DNA from: Xiphophorus maculatus
Lineage: Eukaryota > Chordata > Actinopteri > Cyprinodontiformes > Poeciliidae
Length of the DNA: 64,000 nucleotides
Direction: 5' to 3'
Assembly (NCBI RefSeq): GCF_002775205.1
Contig: NC_036443.1
Location: 11,337,698-11,401,697, forward strand
In this document: piece after piece, positions 31,985-43,700 of the stretch
Position numbering within the stretch: the first letter of the stretch is position 1
How the letters are laid out: each line of letters starts with the position of its first letter
The notes under the pieces: generated by a model
The model's database searches: none
Seen by the model: the letters and a program-made list of their open reading frames with translations, nothing else
What the model was told of the DNA's origin: nothing
Made by a program: the position numbers and the translations under genes

Positions 31985-34621
31985 AATAAACACTTAACAT
32001 ATTTTAACCGCCATACACAGAATATTTTTGGACACACAGCTTCCCAGTTTTTTTTTTGTCTGTTTTTCTAGATCACTTCTTTACAGTATACTGAAATTAT
32101 GTACATGATGCAAATCCAGAAGGACACGTAACAAAATCCCATCTCCATTCGCAGCTTCCTTTGCTTTTCAGTCTGTGTTTTTCAAGGGCAAAAACAGAGG
32201 ATTAACACAGTTATTTACAAAGACGACAACATAGAAACAGAGAAGATATACATATGCTGGTCACTGTAACACAGCACTGAATGGCAATAAGGAGCATTTC
32301 CCTTTTTTTTGTTGTTGTTGTCCATACAATGATTGTTTTGTGACCGCCTAATTATTGATCAAGCTTCTCTGAAACAAATAACACTTTAAGATTCAATATT
32401 TCACAGAAGGAAATATGAGCTCAAAATGTTACTACAAAGAAATTCCTTTATTTTTTAGTGTATTTTTTTAGCCTTATGAAGCTGTACACTGATAAAAATC
32501 GGAGACAATACAGAACTGTACACAGACAAAAGAAACGTCACAATGAACAAACCAGAGCATTTTGTCTCTTCTTTTTAGTTCTGGAAAAAGAGAAAAACAA
32601 CATGTCTTTCTTTTATTAAGTAGATGCTCTCAGACTTAGTGTTGTGCAAAACCTGCTATTTCTTTTTCCCTAATTCAGGCATCACAAATGATCAGTCAAC
32701 TCCTTCAGTCTGTTCAGAAGCTCTGCGCACGTTCCCCTCAGAAATATAGCGGGTCCACCTGGTAAATTATACATCAAAAACTGGGCACAAGTCTTAAGGA
32801 AGTCCAAGTCTGGCCTGCAACTTGCTTCCCAACTTGATATGCTGCTGCTCTCTCACCTGCCGCAAAGCTTACTCCACAATAATAATTGACTTTTCAGCAT
32901 ATGGAGCTGACCATTTCCTGTTAGCCGAAGCTAAACGGGATCTAAACACACGGCACAGAGTCGAACCAACGCAAGTCCCATTGAGACCTGGCACTAACAC
33001 CTGTCCTGGGTGAGCAGGTCACTCTCAAATGACCCTAAACAGACGTGTGGACGAGCTCAGGACACACTGAACTCAGGTTTAGTTGCAGGCTAATTTACAA
33101 TTAAACACCTATCTGAGGGAAAGTAGCAGGATGTGAGTTCCCTCTGTAGTGTTTGTTTCAATTGTTTTTGGCAAAGATGGGTAAAAAGGTCTAAAATAAA
33201 TTTATGCTGTATAGCTGTATCTTAGTCTCACATTAAAAAACAAACAAAAAAAAAAAAAACTTAATTCTAGGCCGGGGGGGAAAGCCAGGTGAAGTATTTG
33301 TTTTTCACAGACTCCTATAAATAAATAAATACATATAAATAAATAGTACAAATACAATTTCAATACAAGAAATGCAGGTAATGCATTTTTTCTAACTTAT
33401 AAGCATGATCATAGCCCCAATATACTTTTAGTTAGAGGAGTATAGATGTACATATTGCTGAACTTCCTGCTCCACGTTGTTAGACAGGTTCTATTTTAAG
33501 TATTTCTTGATCTGGTTTACATGTGAAATTCAACTCTGCTTTCCAGTTAATCCTGTTAAATAGTGTTAATTCATAATCAGCGAAGGCAACAATTAAGTTT
33601 TTCACAAATGCCCAGGTTGGTTTTTACTCTGGCTATCTCTGTCTGATACTAAAATTGTTTTGATTATACGAATTGGAAGTTTTTTAAAAAAGACAAAAAC
33701 TGAAATCTTTAAGGAAAAATGCTTTATCTAAAGCACTATATATGACGTTGGTTCATCTCATGATATATTTTACTAATAAGAGTGAAAACGTAAAACTGAG
33801 ACCAAACCAGCCAGGATACATGTTAGTGCCAGGTCAGAGGAGGGACATTTTCATTCAGAAATGGCACAAAAGTGGAGATGCATGTGAGCATTTCACCCTG
33901 AGAGCATGAAAAATGAGCATACCAGATTATTATACATTTTTAGAAACAAATATGTCTGAAAAGGCAGAGAAAATATCCCGGAAGATTGTATTGTGGCGCA
34001 TGAAAAGTATTCCAGTTTTGACCAGTAGATGGCGCTCCACTCAACCACATTTTCCTGCATCTTCTTTTGTCCAGATCCACAGCAGCATAAAGAGGCCCAG
34101 TTAAAGGGCAAAAGAAATGCTTACATCAAGAAAACGTTGAAATATCTGAACATGCTCATTGTGTTTTTAAGAAATATAATTCATGTGCAGCAATCTGCTG
34201 CAGACTTAGAGTTTTCTGTCCATTTCTTTTATCAGTGGGAACTTTAACATGACATCAGCTGTTGCAGGAAACGCATCTGAGGGAAAAAAATGAAAATACA
34301 CAGAGGATTTGACAATACTTTGGCGACCTGTGACTCTTTAAACATTGTGTTTACAACTTGGCGCTGCCCCACACAATAAAAGTCTTTCCTATAATTCTTC
34401 TTTTTTTTCCTTTTTTTTCAATAATGATTGTCTTTTGGACCCCTCAGCCACTTGTATTAGAAAAAAAGGCCAACAAGATTTTAGAAAATTACTTTCCATT
34501 ACTTTCTGGATTGTCATCCGTTTCTTCACTTCGGTGAACAGAGGTGGTTGTCCAGTACAAAACTCATATTAGTATTGTCCCGCCTGGTCTTTTTTCTCTT
34601 ATTTTGACTCACAGTTCAGCT
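31985..34621 (-). other. foxj3: foxj3 3' UTR (3' end approximate)
   Basis: A long AT-rich stretch after the foxj3 stop codon. AATAAA on the minus strand occurs at 32612-32617, 32447-32452 and 31823-31828, and an ATTAAA near 31983. The UTR therefore probably ends between about 31.8 and 32.6 kb. No coding frame is credible here. Confidence 0.45.
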
Positions 34622-34740
34622 TTAGACAATGGAGTCCCAGTCAAAGTCGTCCTGGATGTCCTCAGCAGCAAGGATGCGTCTCACCTGAAAGTGCCCCGCA
34701 GGCAGAGTGTGTTGCTGCTGGCTCAGCTGGCTGTGATGAC
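34622..34740 (-). CDS. foxj3: foxj3 last coding exon
   Basis: Acceptor CCACACACAG. It encodes [20 protein letters not shown] and ends with [11 protein letters not shown] and TAA at 34624-34622. The acidic DDFDWD terminus is shared with human FOXJ3. Confidence 0.92.
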
Positions 34741-37700
34741 CTGTGTGTGGAGAAAAATGTCAGTAACTCAGGACTACTTATGTGTCAGCGGGAATTTAGA
34801 TTGGATGAAGTTGATTACATATTAGGGGTTTCCTGTTTGGTTACTTGAGCTCTTTCTGATACATCAATAACACTGAGACATTTAGAAAACAGTGCACCTT
34901 TATAAGAAGTTCTGGAAAAACACTGTCAACATGATCTTTAGTCAGTATTATTCAATTATTTGACAATTAACACAATGCAAGTGACAATGTGTAGATGCCA
35001 TCAATTTCTGAGAAAATTGTGATTTCCGTCTGTTTTGTTAAAATAAAAGTCATAAATAAACCACACCAATGTTTTAATAGCAATTTGGGGGTTTTAAAAT
35101 GGTAAACTTTATGTTTGAATTCAACTTGCTTACACAGTAAATATGAGTTGTTTCGGGATGTGCGGGAGAAACTCAATGCTGGTTAACATTCCGGCTTTAT
35201 TGGCTATTCACCCACTTTCAATATTGGTTTCGGCCAATTAGATGAAAGCTTGAAAGGAACATGTGGCTTATTTGCATCGCCAACACATAACCCTCAACCC
35301 ACGCAGACGACAGCTCGTTGGAAAAAGAAATCCCAGCCCAGGTCTGACTCCCGCCCTGTGTCAAATGCTCACCTATATCTGGTGGAGAGCTGGTGGAGAC
35401 AACTTTTGGTGTTGGGGTAAATGCTACAAGAGGAGAAAAGAGAATTCTCCACACCTTCGGGCAGCAAACTTTCTACAGAGCAAAACACAGTGGGGCTGCT
35501 TATGTGATCAGATTCTCCAAAACACAAATTCCCTTTTTACTCACAAAAATGTAACCATTTTGTTCCATGTACTTAAACATTATGCGCCACCAATTGATAG
35601 TTTTTGTTCGTCTTATAAAACCAAAAAGAAAATGTCTTTTTAATGAGATGAGCTTCTTTACACATGTTTGAAAAGCCAGCACTTTACTGCATTATTACAC
35701 CTTTAACGAGTTTCTCCCGTCCCATCAGACGAGTCACCTGTCATGCTGGGCGCCGTGTTGCTCAATGGAGGCATGTGAGGGTATCCTGGTGGGCCCATCA
35801 GAGAAGAAATGTTCTGTCTCGAGTCCATGTACATGTTCCCTGCGAGAGAACAGACAAAAGGGCAATGACTAACTGTCAGATTAGTGTACCAACTTTCACA
35901 CATTCATCTTTGCAGAACACAAGCTGTTACCGCGCATTTCGCGTACACAACTGCACTGCCATCTTATGCTGGATAAGTAGTACCAAAACTCTGGTAAAAA
36001 CAGTCCACTCACCTCCACATCCTTACTAGAGTCGCCTTGAAACTGAAAACCGCTATAATTTCTTTGCAAATGTACAATGTTAAGTGGCGACAATTGCTCA
36101 CTGAGCAAAGAGAGAAAAGGATTTAGCTTCAAGGCTTGTCAGCAAGCACATGAAGAGATGCCCCTGAGCATTATACTGAATGCATACTGTTAGGGGCTGA
36201 AATTAAATAGGTGGTAATGATTGAAGGCATGTTTTTAATAAGGTTTGAAGGTACAAGTATCTTCTCCTCTAAAGCAGATTAAACTTATCTCTCTGATGAT
36301 TTACAAGGGACATAAAAATATGCTTTAGTGGGTTTAAACATTCACATGAATATCGTTTCAATTCCAACATATGTCTTTTAGAGGTAGTGCTGAGCCAATT
36401 CATAGAACACTTCAACAACAGCATGACTAAAACAACACAAAATATGTTCCAATTTACTTCTTTTGATGCATTAAAATTATGTATGAGACATGTTTGACAG
36501 AGATAAAATTGTAATTTGCATCAACAAGCTATATGCCAAAGACCTTACTAAGATAAAGGATGATGCTGGTCTTGCTTGAGATGTTTTTTTCTGTTTATCC
36601 ATTGCAGACATAAAAAAATGATTTGTATCCAGTTTACTCTTATTTATTTGTAAATCTATTTTTCTTTCTTACTTACACTTCTACATTCTCTACTTTCTCC
36701 CAACTTCCCTTTACCCTGACTAGTGAACTCACCTCCACACACACAAAAATGATGACGTTATTCACTATGTGTTCGTAGAAACGTGGTTGTGTGGGCCAAC
36801 CTGTTCCAATGTGTTGGTTGTGTTGCCCATGCTGATTGTGGTGGCCGGGCTTTGGGTGCATGGGAGCAGGGTGCTGCGTTGCTGACGGCGCTGCTGGGTG
36901 TTGGACCTGAGGTTGTGGGTGGGTCGCGCTCTGAGGTGGGATGACCCCTGTGGCTGTGAAGAACTGGTTGATTGAAGAACACAGGTCAGCCATCTGAGTG
37001 GCATCGAGGGTCCAGTTGTTGAGTTCGGCTTGCCTCATGGTCTCCTTCAGAGCTGATCGAGAAAAAAGCGGAATTGACTGTGATGTCCTGAACAGAGGAG
37101 TACCTCAAGGTTGCGTGCTCAGCCCAGCCATGTTTGCCCTTTTGAACAAAACGTGCATTCACTTCCAACATGGATCACCATATAACCCAACAGTGACATT
37201 TGGGAATGACAACTGTGGTGCGATTCATCTATAATAGCAATGGGATCCAGTTAAGGTTCAACATCTGCATAGTGGGTTTTGGACAAAAACCTGATACTAC
37301 ACACTTAAAATAAACACGGAAGGTTTTTCTAGATTGAGCAAGTCTAATTAGGTTGCACACTCTTCAGCATTGCATTAGGTGATAAGATTTGGTTCCACCA
37401 ATCTCTTAGGAACTTGCATAACGATGTGAACACTTAGACTCTGAACATTTCCAGCCTAGTGAAGAGAGTCAAGCAGTGAATTTTCTTTCTGAGAAAATGA
37501 AAACGGGTCGGTCTATCCTCAGAGCTGCATACAAATTTAATAGGAACACAAAAGAGAACATCTTCTGGCAGAGTAGCAAAGTGTGGCTCACACAGGCTGC
37601 CCTACAGATAACAGAGGAGGCCTCTTTCAGGTGCTCAAATCTGCCCAAAAATGTTGTAGGGGCTCCACTTTGGACCAGCGCAGACTAACCCTAGCGCAGC

Positions 37701-40700
37701 AGGTGGGTCAACCAGTTGACAAAGTTGATCAGTTTGAACTAGACTCACACAGGTCACTTTCTGTTTGCTCTCCTTTCATCGGGAAAAAAAAGCCGTGACA
37801 ACTCAAACAAGATGAGGAGAAGCTTCTTTTTACTGAGAATTGTGGCCTCCAAGAAAGTATGCAGTGGCTCTAAAAGAGTTTGATCTTCTGTTATGATCAC
37901 AAGAAGTTGGAACTTTGGTTTTTGCTTGCTTCTGGTTTGATCGTGTCCTGGTTCTTTTACTTTGATTTTGCCTTTGTTCGTTTCTCCTTGTATTTAGATC
38001 TTGGTTTATTATTTATTGTGCATTTAGATTAGGCACCTTGGATTAATGTTTCTTTCTGTTACTGTTTTTGTTGGTTTCAGGGTTTTCCCTTTGTTTAGCT
38101 CTATTTTCTCTTTTCCTCTCACTCTAGTCATGTTTTTTGTGTTTATTACTTTCTCCGTTGTTCTGCTTCATCCACTCCCAGTTCTTCCAGTGATTATCTT
38201 TGTAAGATCTTTATGTTCTTTCATCAAAACTTCTCACTGTCCACTAAAATTCTCAGCGCCTGAGTCCTCAACAAACTCATTTTCAGGTCTTTGAGATACA
38301 TGAAATTATTATTTTTGACATGTATCCCTTACAATTCAACCAACACCAATTTTTCTCAAATGTCTCTGTCACGTACAGTACAGACCAAAAGTTTGGACAC
38401 ACCTTTCTAATTCAATGGGTTTTCTTTATTTTGATGACTATTTATAAGGCAAGAAATCCCACTTATTAACCTGACAGGGCAGGTTGACCTATGAAGTGAA
38501 AACCATTTCAGGTGACGACCTCTTGAAGCTCATCAAGAAAATGCAGAGTGTGTGCAAAGCAGTAATCACAGCAAAAGGTTGCTACTTTGAAGAAACTAGA
38601 ATATAAGGGGTATTTTCAGTTGCTTTACACTTTTTTGTTTAGTGCATATTTCCACATGTGTTATTCATAGTTTTGATGCCTTCAGTGTGAATCTACAATG
38701 TCAATAGTCATGAAAATAAAGGAAACTCATTGAATTAAAAGGTGTGTCCAAACTTTTGGTCTGTACTGTAGGAGAAAATGTATATTTGAGATTTTTTTAA
38801 AAGCTATAATCTGAAAATATATGCGCAACCCTTCAACTAATACTTTACTAAAACACACTTTGATATAATTTAAGCATTCAGTCATTCCCACCTATAAGCG
38901 GAAGCTTTCTCTGTTTGAAAACTTATTTTTACTCATTGGCCTGTAACCCAACTGAGACTTGAGATTTGTCACTTTATTTTTATGCTTTCTTTTTTCCTGT
39001 TTATTTTATAGATGGTCAGCGCTTTCTTTCAGCTATGGCTAGTGTTAAAGCACTTCATAAATAAAGTTAATGATGACGAAAGCCTTAGGTTGTAGGCAGG
39101 TCAAAATGGCTTCAAAACATATCATTGCACAAATGTACCAATCAGGGTAAGTGTACAAACAAGGAACCAGTGCTGCACTGTACATTTGGACAACCATGGA
39201 AGCGCACTAGCAAAAAACAGATGATTTCTTTTCTTAATTGATCAAAAACATGAGATGGAAAAAAAATGGCCAAAATATGACAGTAATACTGAAGAAGCTG
39301 CAGTAATTACAACACACACTGGTTATGTCTTATGTGTCTTCTGGTATATTTCTGGACTAAATGGAAAAAATACTTTTCTCTTCTGATGACGTTCATACGC
39401 CCTCCATTTTCTGTGTTATGATTAATACATAATTTTTTAGGTTTTTTTTTAATCAACTAAAAAGTCCAGCGCCAGCTTCAGAAACCTTAATTTGATAAAG
39501 AAAAAGATCTAGCTCGATTGTTCTTCAGTTGTATGCATTATCACCATGTGACTTTTGGAGTTCTGTTGCACTCAGTCAAGGAAGGAAATTACTGAGAAAA
39601 AATAAACATCTCAACAACCCTTCCCATGTCGATGTGAATGCGCTTCAAACTTTAATTTAGAAATAGATTTTCTTTTAGTCTAATCATAGAAGTGCCAGTT
39701 TCACTAAATAAAAACATACCTACAGTAAATCACTGTGAATACACAGTGAGAGAATAACCAAGTTAATAACACCTGACCCACCGTCCCCTCATCACATAAC
39801 TGTTGACAGGTGAACAAAACACATAACTGGAGCTAAACCCAAAGCGTCTAATTTTCTATTTCAAAATATATACGCAGAAAATAAAATGTAGTCCAATACC
39901 TTCCCCTAGTCAAATTTATGCACCTTGTCATGACAGAAAAACAGGAGCTCTGTCCCTGATCCTTGGAAGCATGCCACAGAAAGTGAAGGATTGCGTTATG
40001 GCAGTGTGAGGGAGGTCAAGCGTTGCAGAAACAGAGAGCTAGCAGCAGCCCGTGTGTTGTAGGACCGGCCTTCTTCATCAGTCCTGTGTGGATGTTTGTT
40101 GGCTTAGTGCACTGACCGTGATAACAGGCTGTTACTGAGCTGGGACCTAATTGGATTATTCACATTATACAATTGAGAGGGGGGTGAGGGTAGGTGTGAG
40201 ACAGCCTGTGAGTGTGTGTCAGTATGTGTTGGGGTGTGTGCGTGTGCGAGCTACGGCAAAAACCAGTCGTAACCTCACTGATGCAGGATAATGTCATTTA
40301 TTAAGACAGTGTTATAACTACCCCTGCGCCTGAAGAGTGATGGTACATAAAGGTGGAAACATAATGGTCTAATCAAAGTAATTGATTAAAATGATCAGAA
40401 TTGGGAAATATTGATGTGTTTGCATGTGTGTGTTACCTTGAAAGGGAGAGAGATCCACATCAGCCCAGTTGTAGCTGGTTGCGATCCGGCAGCTCTCTTT
40501 CAGCCAGTCCAGGTTTGGGTACCAGTCTGATGACATGCCTGTTAAAACGCCAAGCAGAAACACAAACCTGATTACTGGACTAATGTCCAGAATTTTAAGT
40601 GTTCCATCTCTGAGCTCAGAGTTTATGAGAGTCACTCCAAAATATAGATTTTCTGCTTCTGCTTTCAGCCCTTCCAACACAAAATATTACTTCAAAGCCC

Positions 40701-43700
40701 CAAACTGCATTAAAGTAATAATTTCAAACTCAAGGATAGATTCCCATGTGTAAACTTTTATGTCAAGCTGAGAGGCATTAATGGAGAAAATCTAAAAAAA
40801 AAAAAAAAATCTAAAATGACACTCGATGGATGGATGGATGGATGGATGGATGGATGGATGGATGGATGGATGGAAAAAGCTGTACAACAGTACTTTGACT
40901 TTTTCAGTCAAAAAAATCATCATTATTCATTGGCAGTGTTTCTTAATCCGTTTACAAAACTTTCGTTGATAATAATGGGACAATCACAAAGTGACATTTG
41001 TTATACAAAAATAATATTTTTTATAAATTTGAGTTCATGTTCCTGAAATTAAAATTACCTAGGTCAATAAAATCTTAAAACTGGAGCCAAAATGAAGTCT
41101 AAAATCAAGTGAACTAATTTCTGTTGAAATAACAAAATGTGTTAAATTAAAATGAAAAATTAAAACATTTACAAAAAAAACTATCTCTGTCTATAAACAG
41201 CCACAAGGTGGTATGAGTTCACACAGAAACATTTGAGACGAAAATAAATAAATGGGACTGCAAATGCAGAATACTTTACAGTCATCACACTCCAATTAAA
41301 TAGCAGAATATCTCCAAGCCATTATGGAGTGGATGTTTTCATTAATCTACAGCTTAAAGAGCAAAACTGGCCGAGAAACAAAAAATGTCTGAAAAGTCCT
41401 ACTGCTGCCCTGAGAGCTCAGTTGCAGAGAGACAAAGAAGAATAAAAACTAGACAGGAAATATGAGCCAGAAAATCCATGAACAAAAAAGCTGTTTGTAC
41501 AAGCCCAGCTACACAATATGAAATGCAGCACTATGGGAGCATCATAGGAAAATATATAAATATAAATGCAATAATTCTGTGCAGAGACGATGTTGTGTCA
41601 GGTGAATTGCTCTACAACAGAGTGGATGTGAGAAGTAGACAATGTAGAATCACTGTTTTAAAACAGTGAATGAGAAATCTTTACCTTTAGGTGTTTTTGG
41701 GAAGCAATAATAAAGCCCTACTCATGCAATATCTTCTACGGTGCCTGAATACCTTCAACCAGAAAATACAATGTTATGTGATGGACCAACATAAATAGTG
41801 AATAATTATGAAGTTGTTAGAAAAGGTCACAAAGTTACCAACATTTCTGTACATCTAACCCTAAGAAGTGTTTTGTTTGTTAGCTTTTGTGTTTATGGGT
41901 ATGTTTCCTTCAGGTATGGAAGTCTACATACATTTTCCTGTTTTTCTTTGTAAAACAGATGAAGTTCAGTCTGATTAGTTGAAGCAGGCCTGTAAAGATC
42001 ACATTTCAGCATCAATATCAAAGGGCTTTAGCAAATTCAAACAAGTTTTCTTGCTAGATTGCCTGACATTTGCTACATTCATCTTTCTGTTAAGTCTGAG
42101 CAGCTTCTCTGTCCCTGCTGAGGACCCCCCCCCCCACATCATGATTCTGCAATCATCACAATTGGGATTATAAGTTCAGGGTGTTGTGCAATGTTTTCCA
42201 CCACAAGGCTTTTTGACTGTTGGCAAAATATCTTGGTGTCATTTGACCATAGCACCTTCTTTGACACATTGTCCCCTACAAGGCTTGTGGCAAACTGCAA
42301 ATAGGACTTTTGTTCAAAAATGGCTTTCTTCTTGCTACTCCAGCATAAGGGCCAGATTTGCAGAGTACACAATCTTCTTCTTTGTACTCCTCCACGACCC
42401 CAGTCGCTAATCCAGAACTGCTGGCTATTTGGCCATCAGCATTTATATCAGCATTATTAAACAAGATTTATAAGTTCTCAAAATGCTTTAAGTACAACTC
42501 AAACCACTTTGGAAAATGAATTTGTATGCCTTCAACTTTTTCATGCCGTCATGTGATCCTATCCAGAGTGTTCCTTGGTCTTTACGATGCCGTTTCTTTC
42601 CAAATGTCCTCGAACAGACATCTAAGGCTTTCACAGAGCAGCTGAATTAATATTGACATGAAATTACACAAAGGTGTTCTTTCCCCCCCCCCCCCCAATT
42701 ATGTGACCTCTGAGTGCAGCTGGTTTTGTCAGAGTGAAGCATAATTCATGCTTCTTTGTCCGCTCTACTGTCCCCGTCAACTGCAAAGTCTGCACGCTGT
42801 AATTTTCATTACTCGTACCTGTCGACATCCATGTCCATCCTGTCCAGACTTTTGTGTCTGCGTTGGATGTTTTCGCCAACACGGATAAAAATAACCTCAG
42901 ACAGAGGGTGGCACTAAACACACAGCAGATGCATAAAAGCCGCTCAGATCAAATAGAGAATTAAAACAACAATGATGCTTGTTTAAGAAAAAATATATGA
43001 GTGATCTTTTGTTTTGTCAGTCTGAATAATTTATCTCACAAATAGATTGAGGGTACAAAATTTGCACTAATGGCTCTTTTTTTTCCCTCTACATATGCAC
43101 ACATTAAGTGGATGAGGTAAAAACTTTTCAACAACTAGTCGACTTTTAGGCGAGTCGATTCTGTGCTCAGAAGTGACTTGTTACGCTTCACAAAGACAAG
43201 TCGCAATCACGTCACAGAAAAAAAAATTTTTTCAAAGAAAATGAAAGATGACAAACTGGTTTGGAGAATGCCAGGTAGTTTGAATTGTATAAACAATGTG
43301 TATGTAAATTATCAAAAGGGTAATGCAAACCCTGGCAAAGGCTATTGGCTACGCGCAGCCTGTGACATGCCGGGCTCTTTTTCATCCATCCAACTGATTT
43401 TCAACATGATCAGCATCACTCTGCGTTTTGAAGCTCCTAACAAGGCAGCTTGTGTTTCTAAGACGTTACAGCGACAAGTTGACTCATCATGTTGGCCAAG
43501 ACTTTAACAAATATGAAGCCATGCAACCCCACATGGCTTGCCTTTAAAGTGGACTAATACCGTCACACTTTTCAGACTTATATCCTCTTCACAACTAGGG
43601 ACTACTTTGTGTTGGTCTAAAGCATAGAAACAACAAAAACTTCTTATTTTTGACATTACTTGTAATGTTTAAAGCTCTTTATTAACATGTCAAAAGCAGT

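Noticed and set aside
41650..41669. Perfect 20-bp palindrome as a regulatory site
   Set aside because: AT-rich self-complementary 20-mers are plausible by chance in a window of this size, and no neighbouring motif supports function.
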